Assembly (NCBI GenBank): GCA_963789075.1
Contig: CAWBJQ010000014.1
Coordinates: 62,001 to 126,000 of the forward strand
Direction: 5' to 3'
Origin: DATATJ01 sp963789075
Lineage (GTDB): Bacteria; Acidobacteriota; Vicinamibacteria; Vicinamibacterales; CAVVIG01
Length of the DNA stretch: 64,000 nucleotides
Positions within the stretch are counted from its first letter, which is position 1; each line of letters starts with the position of its first letter. The translations under genes were made by a program, and so were the position numbers. Below the pieces are notes generated by a model. It had not been told where the DNA came from and did not search any database. It saw only the letters and a list, made by a program, of their open reading frames with translations. This document shows, one piece after another, positions 25,780-34,698 of the stretch.

Positions 25780-28324
25780 ATGGATGAATCGCTCAAAGCC
25801 CAGTTGCAAGCCACGCTGGACATGATTCCGGCATTCACGTGGTATGCGGCGCCATCGGGCGCGCTTCTTTTCGTCAATTCACGCTGTGCGGACTACCTGG
25901 GCCTGCCAAAGGATCATCCGCTTCGGTTCGGAACCGACACGGGCGCAGCGTGGGACTCTCATATCCCCTTTCTGCATCCGGACGATCACGAAGAAACGCG
26001 GAGAGTCTGGTCGGACTGTCTGAAGACGGGCGTCCCGGTGAGGTGAGTTTTCGCGTTCGGGACGCTCGAAGGCAATTACCGCTGGTTCCTCAGTCGCGCG
26101 GAGCCTCGCCGAGGGAACGACGGCACGCTCCTCTATTGGATCGGGATCAACCTCGATATCGAAGAACGCAAGCGCGCCGAGCAAGAGCTTCGAGACATCG
26201 TCGATTCGATTCCGGCAGTCGTGTGGGTTGCGCTGCCTGACGGCTCCAATGCTTACGCGAACAGCCGATTCGTGGAGTACTCGGGCATGGTGCCGGCGCA
26301 AACAGCCGGGTCAGGGTGGCGAGCGGCAGTCCATCCCGATGATCTTCAGACGCACGAAGCCAGATGGCGCGCGTCCGTTGCCAGCGGCGAACCTCATGAA
26401 AGCGAGGTTCGTTTTCTCGGAGCGGATGGGGAGTATCGATGGCATTTGGACCGCGGCCTGCCACGGCGGGACGAAGAGGGAAACATCATCAAATGGTACG
26501 GCGTCGTGACCGACATCGAGGACCGCAAGCGCGTCGAAGAAGCCCTGCGGCGCAGCGAGCATTATCTCGCCGAGGCTCAACGACTCAGTCACACGGGCAG
26601 CTTCGGGTGGAAACCGGACGACGGAGAGATTGTCTGGTCGGACGAAACCTATCGCATCTTCGAGTACGACAGCGCACTCAAGCCAACAGTGGATGCAGTG
26701 GTGCAGCGCGTACATCCCTCTGACAGGGCTCTCGCGCAACAGGTCATCGATCGCGCATCCCGGACTGGCACTGACTTCGAACATGAGTATCGCTTGCTGT
26801 TGGCTGACGGGCGAGTCAAGCACGTCCACGCGATAGCGCACGCTGTGCACGAATGCATCCGGCCATCGCGAGTTCATCGGGGCGGTGACCGACATCACCG
26901 AGCGCAAGACGGCCGAGGAAACGATCCGCACACAGGAAGCAGAGCTCCGTCAGATGCTGGACTTCGCGCCGCAGCTCATCGGCGTCTTGGGACCCAAGCT
27001 CGAGCGGCTGTATGCGAATCGAGTGGCGCTCGCCTATTACGGCGTCAGCCTCGACGAGTGGCGTCAGAGAGGCCCTGACGCTGAGATTCATCCGGACGAC
27101 ATCGACAGGGTCAAGGCACATTTCGATCGTTCGTTGTCGAGCGGCGCCGCTGCCGAGTTGGAGATGAGAAGCGCCTGCGTGGCGGCGACGGAACGTATCG
27201 TTGGTTTCTGGTTCGTTACAACCCGCTTCGCGACGACCAGGGACAGATCGTGCGGTGGTACGTCGCATGTACCGATATCGACGATCGCAAGAGAGCCGAG
27301 GAGCAGACTGCAGCAAGAGAACGTGGCGCTGCGAGAGGAAATCGACAAGACCTCGATGTTCGAAGAGATTGTCGGCGGCTCGCCCGCGCTGACCGCCGTC
27401 CTGTCGCAAGTGTCGAAGGTCGCCGGCAGCGAGTCGACGGTGCTGATCACCGGCGAAACCGGCACCGGCAAAGAGCTCGTCGCGCGGGCCATTCATCGAC
27501 GGTCACGGCGTGCCTCGAGAGGGTTCGTGGCCGTGAACTGTGCGGCGATTCCGCGCGACTTGATTGCCTCGGAGCTGTTCGGTCACGAGAAGGGCGCGTT
27601 TACCGGCGCTCTCCAGCGACGGCTCGGCCGGTTCGAGTTGGCGGACGGCGGAACGATCTTCCTGGACGAGGTGGGAGAACTCGCGTCCGACACCCAGGTG
27701 GCGTTGCTGAGGGTCCTCCAGGAACGTGAATTCGAGCGAGTCGGGGGACAACATCCGATCCGGGTCGATGTGCGTGTCATTGCCGCGACGAATCGTGATT
27801 TGACCGAGGCGGTGGCCGATGGCACGTTCCGCCAGGACCTCTTTTATCGGCTCAACGTGTTTCCGCTGGAGATGCCCCCGTTGCGGGAACGCCAGGAAGA
27901 CATTGCGGTGCTGGTGGAGTACTTCATCGATCGCTACGCGCGGAAAGCCGGCAAGACCATCCGACGGGTCAGCAAGCGAACCCTCGATCGCCTGAAGTCG
28001 TATCCGTGGCCAGGGAACGTCCGCGAATTGCAAAACGTGATCGAGCGGTCGGTGATCCTGTCCGATACCGACGAATTCACCGTCGACGAGAGCTGGTTAT
28101 CCACGCAATCCGCCGTCGACAGCCGGCTCGGAATGTCCGGCACGCTGGCTTCACACGAGAAGGCGCTCATCGAAGACGCGCTGCGGGCCACGGGAGGGCG
28201 AGTGTTTGGGCCCTCGGGGGCGGCTGCGCGACTCGGCATTCCACGGTCAACGCTTGAATCGAAGATTCGGACGCTGAAGATCAATAAAAGCCGCTTTCGC
28301 ACGCGAGCGCCAAAGCGCTCGTGA
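25780..28324 (+). CDS. Multi-PAS sigma-54-dependent activator, reading frame interrupted
   Basis: A reconstructed activator of about 845 residues. PAS domains with PAC ends follow one another: from MDESLKAQLQATLDMIPAFTWYAAPSG, DSIPAVVWVALPDGSNAYANSRF, LSHTGSFGWKPDDGEIVWSDE and LDFAPQLIGVLGPKLERLYANR. Then come Walker A GETGTGKE, GAFTGA, FLDEVGELA, WPGNVRELQN and a C-terminal Fis-type HTH (RLGIPRSTLESKIRTLKI). Indels break the frame: a compensating pair at about 26036 and 26070 creates a TGA at 26044, one break lies near 26850, and a second compensating pair at about 27170 and 27312 garbles one PAC. The AAA+ and HTH parts (27350-28324) are intact. It is divergent from the seven-gene operon and is its likely activator. 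Confidence 0.8.
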
Positions 28325-28332
28325 AGTTCGTG

Positions 28333-28366
28333 TTGTCCCGAATTTCACCATTGCCGAAATCTCGCC
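28333..28366 (+). promoter_or_regulatory. 34-bp sigma-54 enhancer-like element, copy 2
   Basis: TTGTCC, 4 bases, TTTCACCATTGCCGA, one base, ATCTCGCC, starting 9 bp after the activator stop codon and reading toward the STAS gene. It matches copy 1 in sequence and in distance to a -24/-12 sequence. Confidence 0.75.
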
Positions 28367-28410
28367 TCGCCACGTCTGCCAGACACCCGCACGTTCAGGG
28401 GCCTTCCGAA

Positions 28411-28425
28411 TGGCCTGGCAATTGC
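28411..28425 (+). promoter_or_regulatory. sigma-54 promoter upstream of the STAS gene
   Basis: TGGCCTGGCAATTGC has GG (28412-28413), ten bases and GC (28424-28425) in a TTGC context, 45 bp after element copy 2. The predicted start (about 28437) leaves only about 8 bases before the ATG at 28445. Confidence 0.6.
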
Positions 28426-28444
28426 GTTTGGGGCGACGGGGCCG

Positions 28445-28711
28445 ATGCTGAGAATTCATCGCACGAGCGGCCGAACTGTTGTGTTCACGATCAGCGGTCA
28501 ACTTGACGCGGACAATGTGAGCGAACTGTGCCAGCTAATCGACGCCGAGGCGGCTGGTAGCTCCCTGGTCCTAGACCTTACGGATTTGATCCTCGCGGAT
28601 CGTAACGCAGTTCGGCTCTTGCGACAGTACGAAGCCAGCGGACGTGTTGTCCTTCGTAATTGTCCCGCGTACGTCCGGACCTGGATGGCGGGCGGGCATG
28701 ATCAACCTTGA
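28445..28711 (+). CDS. STAS-domain protein (anti-sigma-factor-antagonist-like)
   Basis: An 88-residue single STAS domain: VVFTISGQLDADNVSELCQLIDAE, then LVLDLTDLILADRNAVRLLRQYEASGRVVLRNCPAYVRTWM. The Ser/Thr normally phosphorylated in SpoIIAA-like proteins (DSSG-type loop) is replaced by ADRN, so partner switching by phosphorylation is unlikely. It sits directly behind a sigma-54-type promoter and the second 34-bp element, downstream of the activator gene. Its role is unknown. The 120 bp after it contain nothing recognisable. Confidence 0.7.
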   Translation: MLRIHRTSGRTVVFTISGQLDADNVSELCQLIDAEAAGSSLVLDLTDLILADRNAVRLLRQYEASGRVVLRNCPAYVRTWMAGGHDQP

Positions 28712-28834
28712 AGCCGTCCTGCCAACCGTCCGTCGTCCGATTCCCGCGAGCGCACTTTACAGGAAGGGTGATATAGCCGGCGAGGACGCCGAGCCGTCTG
28801 CGAGGCGGGGAAAGAGCTTCTTACCGCCCTGTTC

Positions 28835-30384
28835 TTAGCCGAGAATCAGCTTGGCGGCCCGGCCCGCAATCATGTGGGTCGACGCGTTTGTCCCCGGCCC
28901 CGTAATAATCTGTGGCATCACGGAGGCGTCGGCCACGCGTAAACCCAAAATGCCGTGCACCCGAAGTTCTGGGTCGACAACAGCGAGCTTGTCCACGCCC
29001 ATCTTGCACGTACCAACTGCGTGTCCAAAACTCGCCGAGGCAAGTCTTGCAAGTTCTCGGATCTCCTCGGCCCTCGCCTTGGGCCCTGGAATGAGTTCGC
29101 TCTCGCGCAAACTGTCGAAGGCCTGCTGATTCCCGATTTCACGCGCGGCTTCGATGGCGCGCACGATGGCCGCAAAATCGTGATCCGTGCCGAGATAGTT
29201 GCCATCGATCACGGCGGCATCCTGAAAGTTGTCGCTGGCCAGGAGGACGGAACCCTTGCTGGTGGGCTGGACAAGAGCTGGCGCGATTGTGAACGCGTCC
29301 GGTGGAGGAGTTCCAAAGCGTGAGGCTGCTTCGGGCGAAACCACTGATAGTTGATGAAGCACAAGGCTAATGTCTGTGTCATCCGAATGACCGCTCGACA
29401 AGTAAGCCTCTGCCTCGACTGCGTTGCTGTCGGCCGGCCGATCCGGCATCTTGCCTTTGTACTTGAATACGACGCCGGACAGGAGCACGTGGTCCTGCAG
29501 GTTTTGGCCAACCCCGGGCAGGTCCTCGACGACGTCGATTCCAAGGCTGCGAAGCACCTTCGCTTCCCCCACGCCTGAAAGCATCAGAAGCTTCGGGCTA
29601 TTGATGGCGCCCGCGGCAACGATCACTTCCTTGTCGGCCGCGATATCGTTTACCGCGTCGCCTGCCATTAGCTTGACGCCCACGCAACGAGTACCTTTAA
29701 AGTTCAGTTTCACGACCTTCGTGTTGAGCAGCAGGGTGAGGTTCGGCCTCGACAACGCCGGGCGCAGGAAGGCGCGAGCGGCGCTTACGCGAGTCCCATC
29801 CGCGGCGATGTTCATGTTGATGTAGCCAGCGCCGGCGCGCATCGGTCCGTTCACGTCATCCAGAATGGGCATGCCCAACTGTCGCGCAGCGTCGAGGAAG
29901 GCCGGCGCCGTGGGATGAGGATCTTTGGGCGGCGGATGTGGATCGGGCCGCCCGCTCCGCGCCAGGCATTGGCGCCGCCCTCCCAATCCTCCTGACTCTT
30001 GAAGACCGGAAGCACGTCGGCGAAGGCCCAACCCTTGGCTCCGTTCTCCGCCCACCCGTCGTAGTCCCGTTGCATGCCGCGTATCCATACCATGGCATTG
30101 ATGCTGCTGCCGCCACCAAGTACGTGGCCGAGGGCCATATTGAATTTGCGATTGTTCAATCGCGGCGACGGGTTGACGGGCAGGTGGTAATCGAGCGGAC
30201 CGCCGACGTTGTAAAACCAGACGCTCGGGTTCAGGACGGTTGGCGCGTCGTCGGCCCCGCCCGATTCGATCAGGAGGACGTGCGCGCCCGACATCGAAAG
30301 CTCGCTGGCGAGAACACATCCAGCTGCGCCCGCGCCGACGATGACGTAGTCGTACGATGGCCGCAGCGATGCTCGATTGATCAT
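28835..30384 (-). CDS. GMC-family FAD oxidoreductase, one frameshift
   Basis: A choline-dehydrogenase-like GMC enzyme of about 516 residues. The N-terminal frame starts at 30384 (MINRASLRPSYDYVIVGAG) with the FAD site VIVGAGAAGCVLASELS and GHVLGGGSSINAMVWIRG. The frame slips at the cccaaa run near 29921-29926 and continues as DPHPTAPAFLDAARQLGMP, VIVAAGAINSPKLLMLSGVG, the active-site HAVGTCKMG, and GPGTNASTHMIAGRAA. It probably oxidises an alcohol; the substrate is unknown. It is the last gene of a minus-strand unit with a SnoaL-like and a DoxX-like gene. Confidence 0.85.
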
Positions 30385-30549
30385 GGCTTGACGCCGCTCG
30401 TCGCAGGGCGCCACTCGCCGCCCGCGTAGTATGTGCAGGTGCGAACTTCTTTTGGTTGGGGTCGAATTCCTGGCGAGATGGCGCCTTCGGTCTGGTTTAT
30501 TGACATGGAATCATTCCTTCGAGTGACCTGCTTCCTCGCATGCCCGCGT

Positions 30550-30993
30550 TCAGCGACCTAAGACAGCCTCGAGTATTTGTAACACTCCCAGTTGTGTCAG
30601 GACCACCGTGCCTGAGGGATAGCAGTTGAAGGATTTGATCTTGCCGTTTGTCAGCTGAAACACGTCGCAACATGGGGCGTTCATCCTCTTTCCCGTCGGC
30701 GCGATGATGCCGATGGGCAACTCCAGCGGCCCCTTGTGCGTTCCCTGCAGCGCGAGCTCGACGACGACGGTGTCTCCAACGACGTAGAACGCGTGCAACT
30801 CCCGATGCATGTCGGGAAACGCCGTCGCATAAACCTCGACTGTGCGACCAAGTTCCTTCGGGCCGCGATAGGTGACGCCGATAGATTCATCCGTGAACGT
30901 GCCGTCCTCGGTGAAACAGTTCACCCACCCGGTGATGTCTTTGTTCTCAGCCACCTGATAGGCCTTCCGAATTGCTGCCTCGTTAGCGGTCAT
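30550..30993 (-). CDS. SnoaL-like NTF2-fold protein
   Basis: A 147-residue protein with the SnoaL/NTF2 layout: AIRKAYQVAENKDITGWVNCFTEDGTFTDES, GVTYRGPKELGRTVEVYATAFPDMHRELH, VVVELALQGTHKGPLELPIGIIAPTGKRM and CDVFQLTNGKIKSFNCYPSG. It lies between the GMC oxidoreductase and the DoxX-type gene in one unit. The reaction is unknown. It shares architecture, but little sequence, with the protein at 18697. Confidence 0.8.
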   Translation of the reverse strand: MTANEAAIRKAYQVAENKDITGWVNCFTEDGTFTDESIGVTYRGPKELGRTVEVYATAFPDMHRELHAFYVVGDTVVVELALQGTHKGPLELPIGIIAPTGKRMNAPCCDVFQLTNGKIKSFNCYPSGTVVLTQLGVLQILEAVLGR

Positions 30994-31026
30994 GTGACGG
31001 TCCTTCTGGAAAAGCAGGTGTATCGG

Positions 31027-31440
31027 TCAACGAATGCGAAGCTGCTGGCGACGGACCCATGCGACGGCCGCCGCTCCGAGCAATAGCAGAAGTGGCATCA
31101 CCGGAGAGGCCGGGACGATGAACAGGTTGATGACGATCGCACCGAGCATCGTCGGAATGAGCAGCATCGCTCCGAAGACGGCGACGGAAGGTACCAGCAG
31201 CGCGATCCCCGAGGCGACCTCAATGACGCCCGTCACGTAGCGGAACCACTGTCCCACGCCGAGTGCGTCGAACAGACTGACCATCGCTGGCACTCCGGCC
31301 AACTTGGAGCCACCGGCCATCAAGAACATCACGGCGAGAGCAACCTGCGTCAGCCAAAGAGCGATAAGAGACGCACGACCGCGCTGCGAGTCAGTTCCGT
31401 TCTCTATCACTGCACGTGTTGCTGCGTCATTTGAAATCAT
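31027..31440 (-). CDS. DoxX-like membrane protein
   Basis: A 137-residue protein with four hydrophobic segments (about residues 27-47, 67-87, 89-110 and 113-130) and DoxX-like features (LMAGGSKLAGVPAMVSLFDALGVGQWFRYVTGVIEVASGIALLV). It starts after GAAGGAG and is the first gene of the DoxX/SnoaL/GMC unit. A -24/-12-type sequence lies about 50 bp upstream. Confidence 0.8.
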   Translation of the reverse strand: MISNDAATRAVIENGTDSQRGRASLIALWLTQVALAVMFLMAGGSKLAGVPAMVSLFDALGVGQWFRYVTGVIEVASGIALLVPSVAVFGAMLLIPTMLGAIVINLFIVPASPVMPLLLLLGAAAVAWVRRQQLRIR

Positions 31441-31490
31441 GCGAGCGTCGCTCCTTCGGATTGCCTTAAGTGGGCTCTGTGCGGCCGTAT

Positions 31491-31506
31491 TGCATCGTGC
31501 TCGCCA
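31491..31506 (-). promoter_or_regulatory. Candidate sigma-54 promoter of the DoxX/SnoaL/GMC unit
   Basis: On the minus strand TTGGCGAGCACGATGCA has GG (31505-31504), ten bases and GC (31493-31492), with TTGGC and TGCA contexts close to consensus. The start would be near 31480, 40 bp before the ATG. The tandem 34-bp elements further upstream point the opposite way. Confidence 0.5.
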
Positions 31507-31527
31507 ACATCGCGATCGATTTCGTGG

Positions 31528-31560
31528 TTGGCCAGCCGTCGTTCTTGGCGAGATCCGGCG
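31528..31560 (+). promoter_or_regulatory. 34-bp element, degenerate copy
   Basis: TTGGCCAGCC...TTCTTGGCGAGATCCGGCG aligns with the intact copies at 31663 and 31815 with several mismatches and a one-base gap. A GG-N10-GC sequence follows at 31618-31631, 57 bp downstream. Confidence 0.4.
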
Positions 31561-31662
31561 AATGCGGACAAAGCCTTTGTGGTGTGCCCTGTGGCGCTAC
31601 GCTTTCACTGAAACCTGGGACAGCGGCGAGCCGTCTGCCACACCCCACGCGCCCGGCGTTTG

Positions 31663-31696
31663 TTGTCCACCATTTCGCCATTGGCGACATCTCGCC
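31663..31696 (+). promoter_or_regulatory. 34-bp sigma-54 enhancer-like element, copy 3
   Basis: TTGTCC, 4 bases, TTTCGCCATTGGCGA, one base, ATCTCGCC. The GG-N10-GC sequence TGGCGGAAGCTCAGC-like at 31752-31765 lies 55 bp downstream. The similarity to copy 4 continues beyond the element to TCTTTAGATTC. Confidence 0.7.
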
Positions 31697-31814
31697 AGTG
31701 TGTGTCTGTCCAAGTTCGTCTTTAGATTCGCTCCACTCGAAAAAGTACGTGGGCGGAAGCTCAGCAAAGGCCGTTGGTCGCACTTGCTGCCCGACGATCT
31801 ACCTAATGCTGCTG

Positions 31815-31848
31815 TTGTCCAGCGTTTCGCCACTGGCGAGATCGCGCC
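31815..31848 (+). promoter_or_regulatory. 34-bp sigma-54 enhancer-like element, copy 4
   Basis: TTGTCC, 4 bases, TTTCGCCACTGGCGA, one base, ATCGCGCC, 152 bp after copy 3. A TGGCGTTATTCGTGC -24/-12 sequence (GG 31904-31905, GC 31916-31917) follows 55 bp downstream and would drive the disrupted activator gene. Confidence 0.7.
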
Positions 31849-31902
31849 ACTAAACCAATCGAGAACGATCTTTAGATTCAGGACTTTGCCGCTGGACCGC
31901 AA

Positions 31903-31917
31903 TGGCGTTATTCGTGC
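31903..31917 (+). promoter_or_regulatory. Candidate sigma-54 promoter of the disrupted activator gene
   Basis: TGGCGTTATTCGTGC has exact GG-N10-GC spacing and a TGGC -24 half; the -12 half is GTGC rather than TTGC. The predicted start near 31929 lies six bases before the ATG at 31935. Confidence 0.45.
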
Positions 31918-32637
31918 GTAGCCACAGGCCTAGCATGGCGATCTCAGCGATCCGCTCAGCGATGGTTCGCAACCTGACAGAAAACCGCGAAGGGCAGTCG
32001 GGCGCCCTTCGTGTGGTTGGACAATCGCCGGAGTGGCGGCAGGTGTTGAGGAAGGCGACCCAGGTCGCCTGGACCGACACCACCGTGTTCCTGCAGGGTG
32101 AATCGGGGACGGGAAAAGAAGTGCTCGCGCGCTTCATTCACCACGCCTCGCCGCGGAAGCACGGCCCGTTCGTCGCGATCAATTGCGCCGCGCTGCCCGA
32201 GCAGCTGTTCGAGTCGGAGCTGTTCGGGCTACGAACGCGGCGCGTTCACGGGAGCCCATCAGGCGAAGGCGGGCCAGATCGAATTGGCGTCGGGCGGGGT
32301 GTCTGTTCCTCGACGAAGTCAGCGAGATGAGCCCGATGGCCCAGGCGAAGCTTCTGCGCGTGCTGCAGGAGCGCGAGTTCCGGCGACTCGGCGGTCTACG
32401 GCCCATCCAGGCGAACGTCCGGGTAATCGCCGTCGACCAATCGAGATTGCGACGAGGCCGTCGCGCGAGGCCAATTTCGACTCGATCTGTATTATCGGTT
32501 GAACGTCTTCGACATTCGAATTCCGCCGCTGCGTGAGCGCCGCGACGACATCGTCATCCTGGCCCAGGCCTTCCTGGAGGAGCGCGCGCGGTCGACGGGT
32601 GGCGCCCGCGTGGACCTGACGGTAGCAGCGACCGACC

Positions 32638-33072
32638 GAGAGGCTAATTCTTGCTTGGCCCTTGGTCGCAACACCGCCAGCGTCTTTCACTATATGCGAG
32701 CGGTCGAGCACGGTATCCGCGCTTTGGCCGTAGCGGTCAATAAGCCTATCGGGAAGGTGCCTTTCGATTACGAGGAGTGGAGCACACTGCTGGACGGCAT
32801 CGACAAGGCGTGGCGAGATTCAGTCGACATATGGGGTAAGAGCGCCGAGCAAATCAACGCAAGGCAGTTGTTTCAAGCGGATCAGCGCCGATGCACATGC
32901 GTTTAAGGACGACGTTCGCAACGTGACCGCGCATACGCGCACCAGCTATGGTCAGGCTGGAGCCGTTGATGTCAGGAACAGAGTCAGTGCGTGGTTCACA
33001 ATTCTTGAAACGAAGGTCTGTGAGGACATGACGGCGGGTGGAGTGCTAAACTCCACGCTTTTTACGCCGTAG
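32638..33072 (+). pseudogene. C-terminal fragment of an unknown conserved protein, frameshifted
   Basis: In frame with the broken activator the translation changes abruptly to CLALGRNTASVFHYMRAVEHGIRALAVAV and continues as VPFDYEEWSTLLDGIDKAW. After a shift near 32880 it goes on as ADAHAFKDDVRNVTAHTRTSYG, VRNRVSAWFTILETKV, with a stop at 33070. This pattern is familiar from uncharacterised bacterial proteins of unknown role. The N-terminal part is missing, so it arrived truncated with the insertion. Confidence 0.6.
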
Positions 33073-33210
33073 TCGCGTGTCCTGCCATGCCTTTTCGCGT
33101 CGGTCGATTTCAGATTTTGGGACGGAGAACACCTTTAAGGCGGCGTCATCGAAGCGTTTCTTAGGGTCGCTTTTGCCTTCTGGTTCTGGAAAGAGACGTT
33201 GTTTAGCCAT
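33046..33210 (-). CDS. Small basic protein of unknown function
   Basis: A 54-residue protein: MAKQRLFPEPEGKSDPKKRF, then DDAALKVFSVPKSEIDRREK and a basic end (RLRRKKRGV). Small proteins with the SVPKSEID-R-EK pattern are common uncharacterised ORFs. Its ATG overlaps the stop codon of the gene upstream (33203-33553), so the two are translationally coupled. Its 3' end overlaps the end of the convergent fragment by 27 bp. Both lie in the insertion. Confidence 0.6.
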   Translation of the reverse strand: MAKQRLFPEPEGKSDPKKRFDDAALKVFSVPKSEIDRREKAWQDTRLRRKKRGV

Positions 33211-33553
33211 GATTTTTGATTGGTTCTTTTAGTTCGGTAAAGACGAAGTGGTCAGCATTGGCTGGATCGCCGCTGTACGGAAAGTAGATCACGACAAGAT
33301 GCTCAAATTCCTCGGCTTCTTCAGGGAAATCTCTCATGTCCGTATATGCAAACGTGAAGTCGTCTCGTAAGGGCAAGTCAACTTCCGACCATCGGTCGTC
33401 GGATAGAAGTCGCACGCGCGAATCTGACGCTTCAAGGAATCGGGCATTTAGCGTCGCGGCGACGCTGGAGAGATGCGCTTCAAATCGCACCGGCGTTCGG
33501 TCTGCCAACCAGGTGCTGAATAACGCCATTGCTTCCGTGCGTCCCATTCTCAT
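33203..33553 (-). CDS. Unknown passenger protein coupled to the small basic protein
   Basis: A 116-residue acidic protein (LFSTWLADRTPVRFEAHLSS, DLPLRDDFTFAYTDMRDFPEEAEEFEHLVVIYFP). I do not recognise a family. It overlaps the next small gene by eight bases at its stop codon, giving a two-gene cassette. MALFSTW nine codons in (33529) is an alternative start. Its position next to the ISXO2-type transposase fits a passenger gene. Confidence 0.55.
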   Translation of the reverse strand: MRMGRTEAMALFSTWLADRTPVRFEAHLSSVAATLNARFLEASDSRVRLLSDDRWSEVDLPLRDDFTFAYTDMRDFPEEAEEFEHLVVIYFPYSGDPANADHFVFTELKEPIKNHG

Positions 33554-33627
33554 CGTGCGTCCACCTTCAGCCTTTGCGGTTGCCGCAATGCGAGCGTTTA
33601 CCGCGTCGTTTCATGGGAGCCGAGCGA

Positions 33628-34376
33628 TCAACACGTCGCATCGGCAGCGGTCAGCTGCGCGAAAGTGAGCCGCTTGCCGAACACCGAAGCGGCAGTGAGA
33701 GCGAACCGAGCGGCGTCAGACAGCTTGCGACTGTTGAACCGGAAAGCCTGCTCGTCGAGGTAACGGAACAGATGAAACGGTTCGACGCGACACGTAGGTG
33801 CCCTTGATGGCAGCGCTTCAGCAGGCTCCAGAAGTTCTCGCAGCCGTTGGTGTGGACCTGCCCGTCGACGTAGGCTTCGGCGTGGTCGATGACGTTATGG
33901 ATGTAGTCAGCGCTCAGGCCGTCGTACGACAGCAATGCATCGGTGTAGACCTTGCGATCCGTCGCCGGACGTGCTCGCGGACCTTGCCGCTGCAGGACGT
34001 GCTTGCGGTTGCTCTTCGACCACCGAGACGCGCATGGTGCTGTGCCCGTCCTTGCCGTGCCGCGAGAGCAGGCCCATGACGGCGACCTTGCCCATGCCGC
34101 CAGTGCCGGTGATGACGCGGGCGCTTCCGGCCTTTGTGCATGTTGCGGGCCTTGCCGCCGATGTAGGTTTCATCGACCTCGACGTGCCCGCCGAGTCTTG
34201 CCGCCGATTTCGTCCTGCATGGCGAGCCGAATGCGATGCAGCATGAACCAAGCGGACTTCTGAGTGACGCCGATGGCCGTGCCAGTTCGTAGCTGCTGAT
34301 GCCGTTCTTGGCATTGGTGATCAGCCACACGGCGACCAGCCACTTATCGATGCTGAGCGGCGCTGTCTTCCAACCC
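33628..34376 (-). pseudogene. ISXO2-like (IS1595 family) transposase, truncated and frameshifted
   Basis: Reading from 34376 the frames give WKTAPLSIDKWLVAVWLITN, AKNGISSYELA, then HVEVDETYIGGKARN (first catalytic Asp), GTGGMGKVAVMGLLSR, then a LLSYDGLSADYIHNVIDHAE region (second Asp) and HTNGCENFWSLLKR (Asn/Glu end of the DDE/DDN site). The C-terminus EPFHLFRYLDEQAFRFN ends at 33628. Several frameshifts occur and the N-terminal zinc-ribbon domain is absent, so it is inactive. Confidence 0.85.
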
Positions 34377-34698
34377 TAATCAGGCACGAGTGGCTAGGGA
34401 ATGTCCGAGAATTGCACAACGCGCTCGAGCGCGCCACGATCGTCTGCGAGGACGGACTGATTCGCGCACAGGACCTATCCCTCGCGCCGCCGCCCAAGGT
34501 CTCAGTCATCGTGGACAGCACAGAGCTGCACGTCGTCGAGCGCCAGGCCATTGAGCGAGCCATGCGTAATGTGAGCGGGAACAAGGCGAGGGCTGCGCGG
34601 CAACTGGGCATTTCCCGGACACAGTTGTATTCCCGGTTACGGAAGCACGGCCTCGAAGGCGTCGGGGCGTGAAGTGCGGCGCGCCGCTGGTAGTTCGT

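Larger units (their letters stand above)
32638..34377. mobile_element. Insertion carrying ISXO2-type transposase remains and passenger genes
   Basis: About 1.74 kb splits the activator gene. It contains the 3' end of an unrelated plus-strand gene, two overlapping small minus-strand genes and a decayed ISXO2-like transposase whose N-terminal zinc-ribbon region is cut at the right junction. No terminal inverted repeats or target duplication could be recognised, so exact ends are uncertain. It may be a composite of several events. Confidence 0.65.
31935..34672 (+). pseudogene. sigma-54-dependent activator disrupted by an insertion
   Basis: The first part (31935 to about 32637) encodes an AAA+ activator without a sensor domain: VVGQSPEWRQVLRKA, Walker A GESGTGKE, YERGAFTGAHQAKAGQIEL, LFLDEVSEM, LLRVLQEREFRRLGG, VFDIRIPPLRERRDDIVIL, with frameshifts near 32229, 32300 and 32440-32500. 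The missing C-terminus reappears at about 34378-34672: HEWLGNVRELHNALERATIVCEDG and a Fis-type HTH (AARQLGISRTQLYSRLRKHGL). Joining the pieces restores a normal family protein lacking only a few residues around the WPGN motif, so about 1.74 kb was inserted there. It resembles the activator at 35372-36385. Confidence 0.85.
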
